This document shows positions 10,058 through 23,414 of a stretch of 64,000 nucleotides of DNA, piece by piece. Origin of the DNA: Streptococcus suis S735. Lineage in GTDB: Bacteria > Bacillota > Bacilli > Lactobacillales > Streptococcaceae. Numbering within the stretch: the first letter of the stretch is position 1; each line of letters opens with the position of its first letter. Under the pieces are notes generated by a model. That model was not told the origin of the DNA and made no database searches. It saw only the letters and a program-made list of their open reading frames with translations. Both the position numbers and the translations under genes were made by a program. The stretch lies in NCBI RefSeq assembly GCF_000294495.1, contig NC_018526.1, positions 1-64,000 of the forward strand, written 5' to 3'.

Positions 10058-10412
10058 AATTCTACAACTGAATAATGCCTTTATTCAGTCGGAGCGTAAA
10101 AAAACTCAGCATCAATTGGCAGAACGCCAACAAAAAAATCGTTTTATGGGTGCAATTCTCATTCTAGTTATCTTTCTTTTTATGTTGCCTGCCTATAATC
10201 TTGTTGGGACTTACACTAATATTCAGCAGCAGGAAAAGAAACTTGCTGAATTGGAAAAAAATTACGAAGAACTGACCAAAGAACAGAAGCAGGAAGCAGA
10301 GATGGTTGCAAAATTGAAAAATGAGGAATACGCAGCAAAGTATGTTCGGGCTAAGTATCAATACTCTAAAGAAGGGGAATTTGTCTACAATATTCCAGGG
10401 TTACCAAAATGA
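10044..10412 (+). CDS. divIC: Septum formation initiator DivIC (FtsB-like)
   Basis: DivIC joins FtsL and DivIB at the division septum and controls septal wall synthesis. The 122-residue protein has the expected bitopic layout: a basic cytoplasmic N-terminus (1-33), one membrane helix (about 34-55, [20 protein letters not shown]) and an extracellular coiled coil (about 58-95, rich in E/K/Q heptads), then a short [13 protein letters not shown] end typical of the family. It overlaps rqcP upstream and the 37-codon gene downstream. Confidence 0.93.
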   Translation: MKKSKILQLNNAFIQSERKKTQHQLAERQQKNRFMGAILILVIFLFMLPAYNLVGTYTNIQQQEKKLAELEKNYEELTKEQKQEAEMVAKLKNEEYAAKYVRAKYQYSKEGEFVYNIPGLPK

Positions 10413-10522
10413 CCGAATCTATTTTTAAAATTGTAGAGCAATTTTTACAGCATTCTGATGAAAAATTAGAAGAGTTGAATCAAAAGAATAGAGAATTAAA
10501 GTTAGAAGAAAATGAATCGTAG
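10409..10522 (+). CDS. Conserved 37-residue acidic protein between divIC and the serine hydrolase gene
   Basis: A 37-codon frame begins [14 protein letters not shown] and overlaps the divIC stop by 4 nt (ATGA), the classic coupled arrangement. The product is a single charged amphipathic helix (E/K/L/N-rich). A short gene of this kind is known to me at the same position in pneumococcus, between divIC and the beta-lactamase-like gene, so conservation of place supports it. The function is unknown; its site suggests a link to division or wall proteins. Confidence 0.7.
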   Translation: MTESIFKIVEQFLQHSDEKLEELNQKNRELKLEENES

Positions 10523-10534
10523 AAAGGAGGGAGT

Positions 10535-11815
10535 ATGCAGAAAAAACTGCTCGTATGGTTATTGCCAGTTTTATTTGGATGGCAGGTGGTCGATAGTACA
10601 GAAATACCATTTGAACTCACAGCGCAAGAAGAATACGAATTGACTCATACTATCTATGATCAGTATTTTCAAACTATCCCTCAAAACCCAAATGTTTTTC
10701 AAACTGAGAATCTTTATTCGGATGAAGAATTGACTATAGCAGGTGGACAATTACAGCCGAACCAACATTTTTCTATTACGGATGTTCTAGTCAATAGCAA
10801 AAAAGAATTGGTTTTCCAAATAGATGACAAGGGTTACATTCTTGCAAGTAGGCATCTACTATTTGATGATGTAATTGTTACAGAAACTACTGTTGAGCAA
10901 ACTTATTGGACAAAAAAAGGTTTCACATTGTTAACCTCACCAATTGCTAACGAAGCTACGGAAATAAAAAATGATTTACAACCCTATCAAGCTGTTATGG
11001 TTTCTAAAATTGTGACAACTTCCCTAGGTGATTTTGCCTATGTTACAGATAAAGGTTGGATTGCAGTAAATAATCTTTCTAAAACGGATAATAGAGTAGA
11101 AGCCGTTCAAGAGTTGTTGACTAACAAATATTCCAAAGATACTATTGGTATATATGTGAAACAATTGTCAACAGGTCAAACTGCAGGTGTAAATCAAGAG
11201 AAACTATTCTATTCTGCCAGCATTGCTAAACTACCAATTCTTTATTACGTTCAAGAGCAACTGAATGCTGGATATATTGATTTGACTACTAAAGTGAAAT
11301 ATACAGCCGAATCTATATCCTTCCCAGGAGCTTATGTTGCTGGAGGAAGTGGTTCACTGTCAAAAACTCCTGACAACAAAGATTATTCAGTGGAAGAATT
11401 GATCAATAAGACTGCTAAAGAGTCAGATAATGTAGCTAGTAATTTACTTTCTTATTATGTAGCTAATAAATTCGATTCTAATTTTTATCAAGTAATAACT
11501 GCTAAAACAGGTAGTGAGTGGAGTATGGTTACACGTGAAACTTCAGCTGAGATTGCAGGGAAAATGATGGAAGCCTTATATATTCAAAATGGCTATGTGC
11601 TAGAAAGTTTGTTATCTACTCAATTTGATAATCAACGTATTTCGAAAGACATCTCAGTTCCAGTTGCTCATAAAATTGGCGATGCAGACGATGTCAAACA
11701 CGATGTAGCGATTGTTTACGCAGGGTCTCCCTTTGTTTTATCTATTTTTACAGATAAATCAAATTATGATGAGATTACACAAATTGCAAATGATATTTAC
11801 AGGATTTTAAAGTAA
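10535..11815 (+). CDS. Secreted class A beta-lactamase-like serine hydrolase
   Basis: The 426-residue protein has a short N-terminal signal (MQKKLLVWLLPVLFGW), then about 170 residues that may be a wall-binding or adaptor part, then a class A serine hydrolase fold. The active-site motifs are SIAK (SxxK) near residue 230, SDN near 296, and KIG near 380 in place of KTG. Such proteins near divIC and tilS in streptococci are not true beta-lactamases and probably act on peptidoglycan. A strong GGAGG site precedes the ATG. The tilS start directly follows its stop codon. Confidence 0.85.
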   Translation: MQKKLLVWLLPVLFGWQVVDSTEIPFELTAQEEYELTHTIYDQYFQTIPQNPNVFQTENLYSDEELTIAGGQLQPNQHFSITDVLVNSKKELVFQIDDKGYILASRHLLFDDVIVTETTVEQTYWTKKGFTLLTSPIANEATEIKNDLQPYQAVMVSKIVTTSLGDFAYVTDKGWIAVNNLSKTDNRVEAVQELLTNKYSKDTIGIYVKQLSTGQTAGVNQEKLFYSASIAKLPILYYVQEQLNAGYIDLTTKVKYTAESISFPGAYVAGGSGSLSKTPDNKDYSVEELINKTAKESDNVASNLLSYYVANKFDSNFYQVITAKTGSEWSMVTRETSAEIAGKMMEALYIQNGYVLESLLSTQFDNQRISKDISVPVAHKIGDADDVKHDVAIVYAGSPFVLSIFTDKSNYDEITQIANDIYRILK

Positions 11816-13084
11816 ATGAAAGATAGATTTTTAAAAGTGACACTGGATGGTCACTTTTTTGATAAACATAAGAAAGTACTAGTAGCCGTATCTGGTGGGT
11901 TAGATTCTATGAACCTATTCCATCTTTTATACGAATGCAAACAAGTGTTAGGGATTGAACTTGGAATTGCTCATATTAATCATGGACAGAGAGAAGAATC
12001 TGTCATTGAGGAAAAATATCTTAGACAGTTAGCAGAAGAAAGTAATGTTCCCTTTTATCTGTCCTATTTTGAAGGTGTTTTTTCAGAAGAAGCGGCGCGA
12101 AAATGGCGTTATGGATTTTTTGCTACAATCATGGAGAAGGAAGGCTACACTGCACTAGTGACAGCCCACCATGCAGATGATCAAGCAGAAACTGTCTTTA
12201 TGCGATTGATTAGAGGCGGGCGTTTACGTCACTTATCAGCAATTCAACCGACTCAGCCTTTTGCAACAGGGGAACTTATTCGACCACTTTTATCTTTTAA
12301 AAAGGCAGATTTTGAAAAGCTATTTCATTTTGAAGATTGCAGCAATGCAGATTTCAAATATTTTCGAAATAGAGTCAGAAATGACTATTTACCAAAGTTA
12401 AAACAGGAAAATCCTAAAATCGAACTTACTCTCAATAATCTTGCAGTTGATACAAATAATCTATTTCAAGCGCTAAGAGATTTGACACAGGATTTATCCG
12501 TTACAGATGTGATGAGTTTTCAACAACAGACACCTGCGGTACAAAGTTATCTATTAGAGGAATATTTGGAAAAATTTCCTGATTTACAGCTCTCTCGTCC
12601 ACAATTTAATGAAGTATTACACATCTTGCGTTCAAAAGCTAACTACTATCATTTATTGAAAAATGATTACATGCTAGAAAAGGATTATCATCGTTTTCAA
12701 ATTTATAAAATAGGACCAGAGACGGATAGTCAACCAGAAAAAATCATGATAGAATCAGAGGGGATTTTTTCTTACGGTTCATATATTTTTTCTCTCAATC
12801 ATCCTTTGGAAGAAGCGGATAGTATTTTATATTTTCCTACAGAAAATCCAATTGTAGTGAGGAGAAGGCAGGCTGGGGATACCATTTTAATAAACGGAGT
12901 AAATAAAAAACTCCGCCGTTGGTTTATTGATAATAAAATCTCACAGAAAGTTCGACAAAATGCGCTTATTATCGAGCAGAATGGAGAAATTTATGGAATT
13001 ACGAATCTTGTTAGCAGTGATTTGAGTAAATCAGTAAAAAATGATATAATCAAAGCTACCTTATATATAAAAATGAAAGAGTAG
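11816..13084 (+). CDS. tilS: tRNA(Ile)-lysidine synthase
   Basis: TilS converts C34 of tRNA-Ile2 (anticodon CAU) to lysidine, which changes it from reading AUG to AUA and is essential. The PP-loop [10 protein letters not shown] sits near residues 25-34, with [11 protein letters not shown] and [15 protein letters not shown] following, all hallmarks of the N-type ATP pyrophosphatase domain. The 422-residue length fits. It starts at the base after the previous stop. A probable substrate, the tRNA at 22956-23029, lies in the same window. Confidence 0.97.
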   Translation: MKDRFLKVTLDGHFFDKHKKVLVAVSGGLDSMNLFHLLYECKQVLGIELGIAHINHGQREESVIEEKYLRQLAEESNVPFYLSYFEGVFSEEAARKWRYGFFATIMEKEGYTALVTAHHADDQAETVFMRLIRGGRLRHLSAIQPTQPFATGELIRPLLSFKKADFEKLFHFEDCSNADFKYFRNRVRNDYLPKLKQENPKIELTLNNLAVDTNNLFQALRDLTQDLSVTDVMSFQQQTPAVQSYLLEEYLEKFPDLQLSRPQFNEVLHILRSKANYYHLLKNDYMLEKDYHRFQIYKIGPETDSQPEKIMIESEGIFSYGSYIFSLNHPLEEADSILYFPTENPIVVRRRQAGDTILINGVNKKLRRWFIDNKISQKVRQNALIIEQNGEIYGITNLVSSDLSKSVKNDIIKATLYIKMKE

Positions 13085-13091
13085 AACAACT

Positions 13092-13634
13092 ATGTTGGAC
13101 AAAGATATTAAGAAAATTCTTGTTTCAGAAGAAGAAATCGTTGCAAAATGCAAAGAACTCGGTCAAATTCTAGCAACAGACTATGCAGATAAGAATCCTA
13201 TTCTTGTAGGAATTTTAAAAGGTTCTATCCCATTTATGGCAGAATTAATGAAACATATTGATGCCCATGTAGAAACGGATTATATGGTTGTTTCTAGCTA
13301 CCATGGCGGAACGGAGAGTTGTGGTACCGTTAAGATTATCAAGGATTTGGACAATAGTGTTGCAGGTCGACATATCATCTTCGTAGAGGATATTATTGAC
13401 ACTGGTCGCACATTAAAAGAATTGAAAGAACTCTTTGCTTTGCGTCAGGCAGCTTCTATTAAAATTGCCACTCTTCTTGATAAACCAGAAGGTCGTGTTG
13501 TTGAAATCGAGCCAGACTACACTTGCTTTACTATTCCAAATGAATTTGTAGTTGGATTTGGCTTAGATTATGATGAAAATTATCGTAATCTTCCTTATGT
13601 TGGTGTACTCAAAGAGGAAGTTTACACAAAATAG
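13092..13634 (+). CDS. hpt: Hypoxanthine-guanine phosphoribosyltransferase
   Basis: Hpt salvages hypoxanthine and guanine with PRPP to IMP and GMP. The 180-residue length is normal, and the PRPP-binding motif [15 protein letters not shown] lies near residues 96-110. [13 protein letters not shown] near 41-53 is the conserved flexible-loop side. The order tilS-hpt-ftsH is conserved in firmicutes. There are 7 nt between tilS and hpt. Confidence 0.98.
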   Translation: MLDKDIKKILVSEEEIVAKCKELGQILATDYADKNPILVGILKGSIPFMAELMKHIDAHVETDYMVVSSYHGGTESCGTVKIIKDLDNSVAGRHIIFVEDIIDTGRTLKELKELFALRQAASIKIATLLDKPEGRVVEIEPDYTCFTIPNEFVVGFGLDYDENYRNLPYVGVLKEEVYTK

Positions 13635-13655
13635 AAAAAGGTTTCCTACTATATT

Positions 13656-15629
13656 ATGAACAATCAACCAAATAAAGGATTTATAAAAAATCCTTTTCTC
13701 ATTATTCTCGTTATTGCCACTATTGTTACAGCCTTTCAATTTTTTAACGCTGGTCAGCAAGTAGCAACTCAAGAAATCAGTTATTCACAAGTAGTAACTG
13801 AATTGAAAAATAATAATGTATCTGAAATTACTTATCAACCAAATTCAAGTGTTATTGAAATTACTGGTAAGTACAAAACAGAACAGGAAGCTAAAGATGA
13901 GTTAGCTTCATCTATTAAGTTATTCCAAGTTTCTAGTAAAGTTAAGTATAAAAACTTTAAGTCGCTAATTTTACCGTCAGAAACGAATTTGTCAGAGCTA
14001 CAAGCTCTTGCAAATGAAAATGGAGTAAAGGTTGCTATTAAACCTGAAAGTTCTAATGGACTATGGTTGAACATTATCTTTAATTTGTTGCCACTTGTTA
14101 TTGCTGGTGTATTCTTCATGATGATGATGAACCAGGGTGGTGGTGGAGCACGTGGTGCAATGAACTTTGGACGGAATAAAGCTAAAGCTTTGGAACAAAG
14201 TAACATCAAGGTACGTTTCTCAGATGTAGCAGGTGCAGAGGAAGAAAAACAAGAATTAGTTGAAGTTGTTGAATTTTTGAAGGATCCAAAACGCTTTACT
14301 AAACTTGGAGCACGTATTCCAGCAGGTGTGCTACTAGAGGGTCCTCCAGGAACCGGTAAAACCTTGCTTGCCAAAGCAGTAGCGGGTGAAGCGGGTGTAC
14401 CATTCTTCTCCATTTCTGGTTCAGATTTTGTTGAAATGTTTGTTGGTGTCGGTGCCAGCCGTGTTCGTTCATTATTTGAAGATGCAAAAAAAGCAGCACC
14501 AGCCATTATTTTCATCGATGAAATCGATGCTGTCGGTCGCCAACGTGGTGTCGGCATGGGTGGCGGTAACGATGAACGTGAACAAACCCTCAACCAACTC
14601 TTAATTGAAATGGATGGTTTTGAAGGGAACGAAGGGATTATTGTCATTGCCGCAACCAACCGTAGTGATGTTTTAGACCCTGCCCTTCTTCGTCCAGGTC
14701 GTTTTGACCGTAAGGTATTGGTTGGTCGTCCGGATGTTAAAGGACGTGAAGCAATCCTTAAAGTTCATGCGAAGAATAAACCACTAGCAGCAGATGTAGA
14801 TTTGAAATTAGTAGCACAACAAACACCAGGATTTGTTGGTGCAGATTTAGAGAACGTTCTGAACGAAGCAGCCCTTGTAGCTGCACGTCGAAACAAGACT
14901 GTCATTGATGCTTCAGATATTGACGAAGCAGAAGATCGTGTTATTGCAGGTCCATCTAAGAAAGACCGTCAAGTTTCAGCCAAAGAACGCGAAATCGTTG
15001 CCTACCATGAAGCTGGTCATACGATTGTCGGCCTTGTCTTGTCAAATGCACGTGAAGTTCACAAAGTAACAATTGTTCCCCGCGGTCGCGCAGGTGGATA
15101 CATGATTGCCCTTCCTAAAGAAGATCAAATGCTTCTTTCTAAAGAAGATATGAAGGAGCAATTGGCTGGGCTTATGGGTGGTCGTGTTGCGGAAGAAATT
15201 ATTTTTAATACACAGACCACAGGAGCATCAAACGACTTCGAGCAAGCTACACAGATGGCGCGTGCTATGGTTGCTGAATATGGTATGAGTGACAAAATGG
15301 GACCAATGCAGTATGAAGGCAGTCATGCAATGTTTGGTGGACAAACAACTCAAAAACATATTTCTGAGCAAACTGCATATGAGTTAGATAATGAAGTACG
15401 TGATTTGTTAAATGAAGCTCGCAACAAAGCGGCTGAAATTATTCAGTCTAATCGCGAAACTCATAAACTAATCGCAGAAGCATTACTTAAATACGAAACC
15501 CTAGACAGTGTTCAGATCAAATCTCTCTATGAAACAGGCAAAATGCCAGAGAATATTGAACGTGATGATGAAGATGTTCATCCCCTTTCTTATGAAGAGG
15601 TAAAAGAGAAAATTAATACGAAAGAGTAG
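13656..15629 (+). CDS. ftsH: ATP-dependent membrane zinc protease FtsH
   Basis: FtsH degrades misfolded membrane proteins and short-lived regulators as a membrane-anchored hexamer. The 657-residue protein has two N-terminal membrane helices (about 9-27 and 134-154), an AAA domain with Walker A GPPGTGKT near 229-236, Walker B IIFIDEID and the SRH region, and the HEAGH zinc site near 450-454. It ends the hpt-ftsH unit and is followed by a terminator at about 15.7 kb. Confidence 0.99.
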   Translation: MNNQPNKGFIKNPFLIILVIATIVTAFQFFNAGQQVATQEISYSQVVTELKNNNVSEITYQPNSSVIEITGKYKTEQEAKDELASSIKLFQVSSKVKYKNFKSLILPSETNLSELQALANENGVKVAIKPESSNGLWLNIIFNLLPLVIAGVFFMMMMNQGGGGARGAMNFGRNKAKALEQSNIKVRFSDVAGAEEEKQELVEVVEFLKDPKRFTKLGARIPAGVLLEGPPGTGKTLLAKAVAGEAGVPFFSISGSDFVEMFVGVGASRVRSLFEDAKKAAPAIIFIDEIDAVGRQRGVGMGGGNDEREQTLNQLLIEMDGFEGNEGIIVIAATNRSDVLDPALLRPGRFDRKVLVGRPDVKGREAILKVHAKNKPLAADVDLKLVAQQTPGFVGADLENVLNEAALVAARRNKTVIDASDIDEAEDRVIAGPSKKDRQVSAKEREIVAYHEAGHTIVGLVLSNAREVHKVTIVPRGRAGGYMIALPKEDQMLLSKEDMKEQLAGLMGGRVAEEIIFNTQTTGASNDFEQATQMARAMVAEYGMSDKMGPMQYEGSHAMFGGQTTQKHISEQTAYELDNEVRDLLNEARNKAAEIIQSNRETHKLIAEALLKYETLDSVQIKSLYETGKMPENIERDDEDVHPLSYEEVKEKINTKE

Positions 15630-15684
15630 TATAAAAATACTCTTGGCAAGACATTCCCTCACTCTCAACCACTAAAATAACCAC

Positions 15685-15727
15685 AAAGCCTTCGCTAAGT
15701 ACATAATCTTGGCGAGGGCTTTTTTAC
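15685..15727 (+). terminator. Terminator after ftsH, related to the one after comS
   Basis: A long stem (AAAGCCTTCGCTAAG against CTTGGCGAGGGCTTT) is followed by TTTTT. Its loop and stem resemble those of the hairpin at 56529-56566 (both contain a TAATCTT segment in the loop side). It insulates comX from ftsH. Confidence 0.85.
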
Positions 15728-15896
15728 ATGATACACATCAGAAACAGGGCATTTACAAGAAAAACGAATCAATAGTTATTTATCACAATCTTAGAACTAT
15801 ACCAAATCACTCCCTTCAGAAGCAGAATGCAATATTTGCCATAGAGTATCAATAGCAAATGTACTTTAAAAAAGAAAAATCAAATAAAGTATGCTA

Positions 15897-15938
15897 GACA
15901 AAAATGTCCTGTAGAAAGACAGCACTTTTCGATAAACT
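15897..15938 (+). promoter_or_regulatory. comX promoter with ComR box
   Basis: A perfect inverted repeat GACA-N4-TGTC (15897-15908) extends into TGTCCTGT, and a -10-like TAAACT lies at 15933-15938. The same box, extension and 24-nt spacing to the -10 occur ahead of comS (56316-56357). This matches what is known of ComR boxes: ComR with XIP activates comS and comX. There is no good -35, as expected for an activator-dependent promoter. Confidence 0.8.
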
Positions 15939-15966
15939 TAAACCATCAACAAAAGGAGATTAAGTA

Positions 15967-16437
15967 ATGGAATTCGAAAAAGTGTACGCAAGCGTCAAAG
16001 GTATTGTAAACAAGGCTCGAAAAGAGTTTTACATTAAACTATGGGATCGAGATGATTGGGAACAAGAAGGAATGATGACCTTGTTTGAATTGTTGGAAGC
16101 TCAACCGTGGCTAGTTGATGAACAAGTTCAATTATATTGTTATTTTAAAGTCAAGTTCAGAAATCGAATCAAAGATCGTATCCGCAAACAGGAAAGTCAA
16201 AAACGCAAGTTTGACCGTATGCCACATGAAGATATTTACGAATTATCTCACGCAATACAATCACCGGGATTGATAAACGATGAATTATTAATGTTGAGAG
16301 GTGCCTTGAGAGATTATCGAAAAAATCTGAGCAATGATCAACTTGATAAATACGAAAAATTAATTAGCGGACAATGTTTTAATGGTCGCCGTGAAATGAT
16401 ACGTGATTTACAAATTCATTTGAAAGACTTTCGCTAA
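15967..16437 (+). CDS. comX: Competence-specific sigma factor ComX (SigX)
   Basis: ComX directs RNA polymerase to late competence genes through the TACGAATA box. The 156-residue protein has sigma-70 region 2-like features (YIKLWDRDDWEQEGMMTLFELL near 27-48; KVKFRNRIKDRIRKQESQKRKF near 61-82, quoted in part) and a short region-4-like C-terminal part. Its place between ftsH and an rRNA operon is typical for streptococci. The ribosome site AAAGGAG at 15952-15958 is 8 nt from the ATG. Regulation is by the ComR box upstream. It is intact. Confidence 0.95.
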   Translation: MEFEKVYASVKGIVNKARKEFYIKLWDRDDWEQEGMMTLFELLEAQPWLVDEQVQLYCYFKVKFRNRIKDRIRKQESQKRKFDRMPHEDIYELSHAIQSPGLINDELLMLRGALRDYRKNLSNDQLDKYEKLISGQCFNGRREMIRDLQIHLKDFR

Positions 16438-16604
16438 AGCTAGTTACTAACATCACGTTAATCGAATTAAGAAATTGGGCAGAAGCACCATAAAAAGTTC
16501 TGTTCAGTTTCTTTTTAGATAGGTTATAGCACAGGAAGAAGGAATAGGAGAAAAAACAAAGTATCTACATAGAACTTTCAGTGTAAAAAATCCCAAAAAA
16601 CCGG
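16438..16604. other. Non-coding gap between comX and rRNA promoters
   Basis: I see no gene and no clear hairpin terminator for comX in these 167 bp, so some comX transcription could run towards the rRNA promoters. Confidence 0.4.
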
Positions 16605-16633
16605 TTGACAATTGCCAAAGTAGATGATAGAAT
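16605..16633 (+). promoter_or_regulatory. rRNA promoter P1
   Basis: A perfect -35 TTGACA (16605-16610) and -10 TAGAAT (16628-16633) are 17 nt apart. Confidence 0.85.
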
Positions 16634-16637
16634 AAAT

Positions 16638-16790
16638 GAGTTGTCTCTTGAGGGACTAGTTAACAGAGGAACGAAAAAAGTTTCGAAAAAGTGTTGACAA
16701 GACCATCAGAAGATGATAGACTAATGGAGTTGTCTCTTGAGGGACTGGTTAACAGAGGAACGAAAAAAAGTTTCAAAAAAGTGTTGACAA
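16638..16790 (+). repeat. Tandem repeat that carries rRNA promoters P2 and P3
   Basis: A 63-nt unit (16638-16700) and a 64-nt unit (16727-16790) are nearly identical: each contains GAGTTGTCTCTTGAGGGACT, then TTAACAGAGGAACGAAAAAA and ends at the -35 of the next promoter (GTGTTGACAA). The repeat has multiplied the rRNA promoter. Confidence 0.9.
16694..16722 (+). promoter_or_regulatory. rRNA promoter P2
   Basis: TTGACA (16694-16699) and TAGACT (16717-16722) are 17 nt apart, inside the duplicated segment. Confidence 0.85.
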
Positions 16791-16812
16791 AGTTCACAAG
16801 AAATGATAAACT
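16784..16812 (+). promoter_or_regulatory. rRNA promoter P3
   Basis: TTGACA (16784-16789) and TAAACT (16807-16812) are 17 nt apart. A boxA-like ACCTTTGAAAATT antitermination element follows at about 16847-16859, and the remaining 110 nt to the 16S gene is leader. Confidence 0.85.
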
Positions 16813-16969
16813 AAGATAGTTGTCGCGAGAGCGCGATAACGACAAGACCTTTGAAAATTAAAGAAGACGAACCAAACGTGCAGGGTGATTTATCTAAAGA
16901 TAAATCGTCAATGACAAAACAAAACAATAAAACGGAAAGCTAGCAATAGCTTGAGTTTGAATCAAAACT

Positions 16970-18524
<1,555 letters not shown>

Positions 18525-18571
18525 AAATGGAAACCTGTACGTCAGTCTTCTTTAATTTTGAGAGGTCTTGT

Positions 18572-18644
18572 GGGGCCTTAGCTCAGCTGGGAGAGCGCCT
18601 GCTTTGCACGCAGGAGGTCAGCGGTTCGATCCCGCTAGGCTCCA
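18572..18644 (+). tRNA. tRNA-Ala (TGC)
   Basis: A 73-nt cloverleaf lies in the 16S-23S spacer, with acceptor GGGGCCT / AGGCTCC and anticodon TGC. CCA is not encoded. This is the usual spacer tRNA of streptococci. Confidence 0.97.
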
Positions 18645-18921
18645 TTAACAACGGAAGTTGTTAAGATTTTGTCCATTGAAAATTGAATATCTATCAAACA
18701 TTCCTAAACGTATGTAAAAGTACGTATAGAAATAGTAACAAGAAAATAAACCGAAAACGCTGTGAATATTTAATGAGTTTTCTAATTTTTGAAAAAATTA
18801 GGTTAAAACAAGTTACGAAGACGTTAAGGAAAACGTATGATTTTAGGAAATCATCGCAGTAGTCTAAGGACTACAAGAGGATTTGTCTAAATCACTAGTT
18901 CTAGTCTGAGTACGATTATAA

Positions 18922-21820
<2,899 letters not shown>

Positions 21821-21906
21821 AGAAATAAACTAGAGTCAATATTGACAAGCGATCGGTTTCTTGTTAGAATATAGATATTCAATTTTGAGTTGACAAGACT
21901 CAGTAG

Positions 21907-22022
21907 TTAAGTGACGATAGCCTAGGAGATACACCTGTACCCATGCCGAACACAGCAGTTAAGCCCTAGAACGCCTGAAGTAGTTGGGGGTTGCCCCCTG
22001 TTAGATACGGTAGTCGCTTAGC
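21907..22022 (+). rRNA. rrf: 5S ribosomal RNA
   Basis: A 116-nt 5S sequence has loop A closing bases TAAGTGACGA / ...CGCTTAGC and the conserved CCATGCCGAACACAG. The ends are approximate. Confidence 0.95.
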
Positions 22023-22027
22023 AAATT

Positions 22028-22100
22028 GGGAGTTTAGCTCAGCTGGGAGAGCATCTGCCTTACAAGCAGAGGGTCAGCGGTTCGATCCCGTTAACTCCCA
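22028..22100 (+). tRNA. tRNA-Val (TAC)
   Basis: 73-nt cloverleaf, acceptor GGGAGTT / AACTCCC, anticodon TAC. First of 16 tRNAs downstream of 5S; none encodes CCA. Confidence 0.97.
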
Positions 22101-22102
22101 TA

Positions 22103-22175
22103 GGTCCCGTAGTGTAGCGGTTATCACGTCGCCCTGTCACGGCGAAGATCGCGGGTTCGATTCCCGTCGGGACCG
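22103..22175 (+). tRNA. tRNA-Asp (GTC)
   Basis: 73-nt cloverleaf, acceptor GGTCCCG / CGGGACC with discriminator G, anticodon GTC. It follows tRNA-Val by 2 nt. Confidence 0.97.
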
Positions 22176-22220
22176 TTGAAACGAATCAATCATATGTTTC
22201 AAGTAATATAATTAAGTAAA

Positions 22221-22293
22221 GACTCGTTAGCTCAGTTGGTAGAGCAATTGACTTTTAATCAATGGGTCGCTGGTTCGAGCCCAGCACGAGTCA
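22221..22293 (+). tRNA. tRNA-Lys (TTT)
   Basis: 73-nt cloverleaf, acceptor GACTCGT / ACGAGTC, anticodon TTT. Confidence 0.97.
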
Positions 22294-22296
22294 TAT

Positions 22297-22378
22297 GCGG
22301 GTTTGGCGGAATTGGCAGACGCACCAGATTTAGGATCTGGCGCTTTCGGGCGTGGGGGTTCAAGTCCCTTAACCCGCA
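22297..22378 (+). tRNA. tRNA-Leu (TAG)
   Basis: 82-nt class II tRNA with a long variable arm, acceptor GCGGGTT / AACCCGC, anticodon TAG. Confidence 0.97.
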
Positions 22379-22392
22379 TAGAATGGAAATAG

Positions 22393-22465
22393 GCCGGCTT
22401 AGCTCAGTTGGTAGAGCATCTGATTTGTAATCAGAGGGTCGCGTGTTCAAGTCATGTAGCCGGCA
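22393..22465 (+). tRNA. tRNA-Thr (TGT)
   Basis: 73-nt cloverleaf, acceptor GCCGGCT / AGCCGGC, anticodon TGT. Confidence 0.97.
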
Positions 22466-22477
22466 TTAGGAAAGATT

Positions 22478-22549
22478 GCGAACGTAGTTCAGTGGTAGAA
22501 CACCACCTTGCCAAGGTGGGGGTCGCGGGTTCGAATCCCGTCGTTCGCT
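22478..22549 (+). tRNA. tRNA-Gly (GCC)
   Basis: 72-nt cloverleaf, acceptor GCGAACG / CGTTCGC, anticodon GCC. Confidence 0.97.
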
Positions 22550-22556
22550 TTGAGAG

Positions 22557-22640
22557 GCCGGGGTGGCGGAACTGGCAGACGCACAGGACTTAAAATCCTG
22601 CGATGGCAACATCGTACCGGTTCGATTCCGGTCCTCGGCA
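22557..22640 (+). tRNA. tRNA-Leu (TAA)
   Basis: 84-nt class II tRNA, anticodon loop CTTAAAA, anticodon TAA. The acceptor GCCGGGG / TCCTCGGC region has a G-T and a mismatch but the T- and D-arms are normal. Confidence 0.95.
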
Positions 22641-22658
22641 TGAAGATTATAATAGTTA

Positions 22659-22732
22659 GCACCCTTAGCTCAACTGGATAGAGTACCTGACTACGAATCA
22701 GGCGGTTAGAGGTTCGAATCCTCTAGGGTGCA
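22659..22732 (+). tRNA. tRNA-Arg (ACG)
   Basis: 74-nt cloverleaf, acceptor GCACCCT / AGGGTGC, anticodon ACG (A34 to be deaminated to inosine by TadA). Confidence 0.97.
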
Positions 22733-22779
22733 TCACTCGCTTAATGGAGACGTTAGGGGAGCTTTATTTTTAATAGTAT

Positions 22780-22853
22780 CGGGAAGTAGCTCAGCTTGGT
22801 AGAGTACTTGGTTTGGGACCAAGGTGTCGCAGGTTCGAATCCTGTCTTCCCGA
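22780..22853 (+). tRNA. tRNA-Pro (TGG)
   Basis: 74-nt cloverleaf, acceptor CGGGAAG / CTTCCCG, anticodon TGG. Confidence 0.97.
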
Positions 22854-22865
22854 TTATATTATTTT

Positions 22866-22939
22866 GGCGGTGTAGCTCAGCTGGCTAGAGCGTCCGGTTC
22901 ATACCCGGGAGGTCGGGGGTTCGATCCCCTTCGCCGCTA
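22866..22939 (+). tRNA. tRNA-Met (CAT), elongator
   Basis: 74-nt cloverleaf, acceptor GGCGGTG, anticodon CAT. Positions 4-5 are G-G, so it lacks the C4-G69/C5-G68 pairs used by TilS. By similarity and order to the Bacillus trnB cluster it is the elongator tRNA-Met. Confidence 0.9.
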
Positions 22940-22955
22940 TATACTCTTGTTTGCT

Positions 22956-23029
22956 GGACCTTTAGCTCAGCTGGTTAGAGCTCTCGGCTCATAACCGAGC
23001 GGTCGTAGGTTCAAGTCCTACAAGGTCCA
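22956..23029 (+). tRNA. tRNA-Ile2 (CAT, lysidine-modified)
   Basis: 74-nt cloverleaf with CAT anticodon but acceptor GGACCTT / AAGGTCC, which has C4-G69 and C5-G68, determinants of TilS recognition in E. coli. It occupies the place of tRNA-Ile2 in the Bacillus order Met-Ile2-Ser-fMet. Automatic tools often label it tRNA-Met. Confidence 0.8.
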
Positions 23030-23035
23030 TATATC

Positions 23036-23125
23036 GGAGGATTACCCAAGTCCGGCTGAAGGGAACGGTCTTGAAAACCGTCAGGCGTGTAAAAGCGTGC
23101 GTGGGTTCGAATCCCACATCCTCCT
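23036..23125 (+). tRNA. tRNA-Ser (TGA)
   Basis: 90-nt class II tRNA with long variable arm, acceptor GGAGGAT / ATCCTCC, anticodon TGA. Confidence 0.96.
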
Positions 23126-23135
23126 TTTCTACTAC

Positions 23136-23209
<74 letters not shown>

Positions 23210-23224
23210 TTTCTTTAAGAATTT

Positions 23225-23297
23225 GGCTCGGTAGCTCAGTTGGTAGAGCAATGGATTGAAGCTCCATGTGTCGGCGGTTCGATTCCGTCTCGCGCCA
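23225..23297 (+). tRNA. tRNA-Phe (GAA)
   Basis: 73-nt cloverleaf, anticodon GAA. The acceptor stem GGCTCGG / TCGCGCC has a T4-C69 mismatch and a G7-T66 wobble. The other arms pair well. Confidence 0.94.
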
Positions 23298-23328
23298 TTA
23301 ATTTAACTTTGTCCAAGTTTATTATCTT

Positions 23329-23402
<74 letters not shown>

Positions 23403-23414
23403 TATTATATTGAT

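Noticed and set aside
13835..14659. Long minus-strand frame (274 codons) opposite ftsH
   Set aside because: Shadow of the ftsH coding frame, low-complexity Ser/Pro-rich composition, no start signals.
16660..16845. Minus-strand frame across the rRNA promoters
   Set aside because: It covers the duplicated promoter repeat and its amino acids only mirror that repeat.
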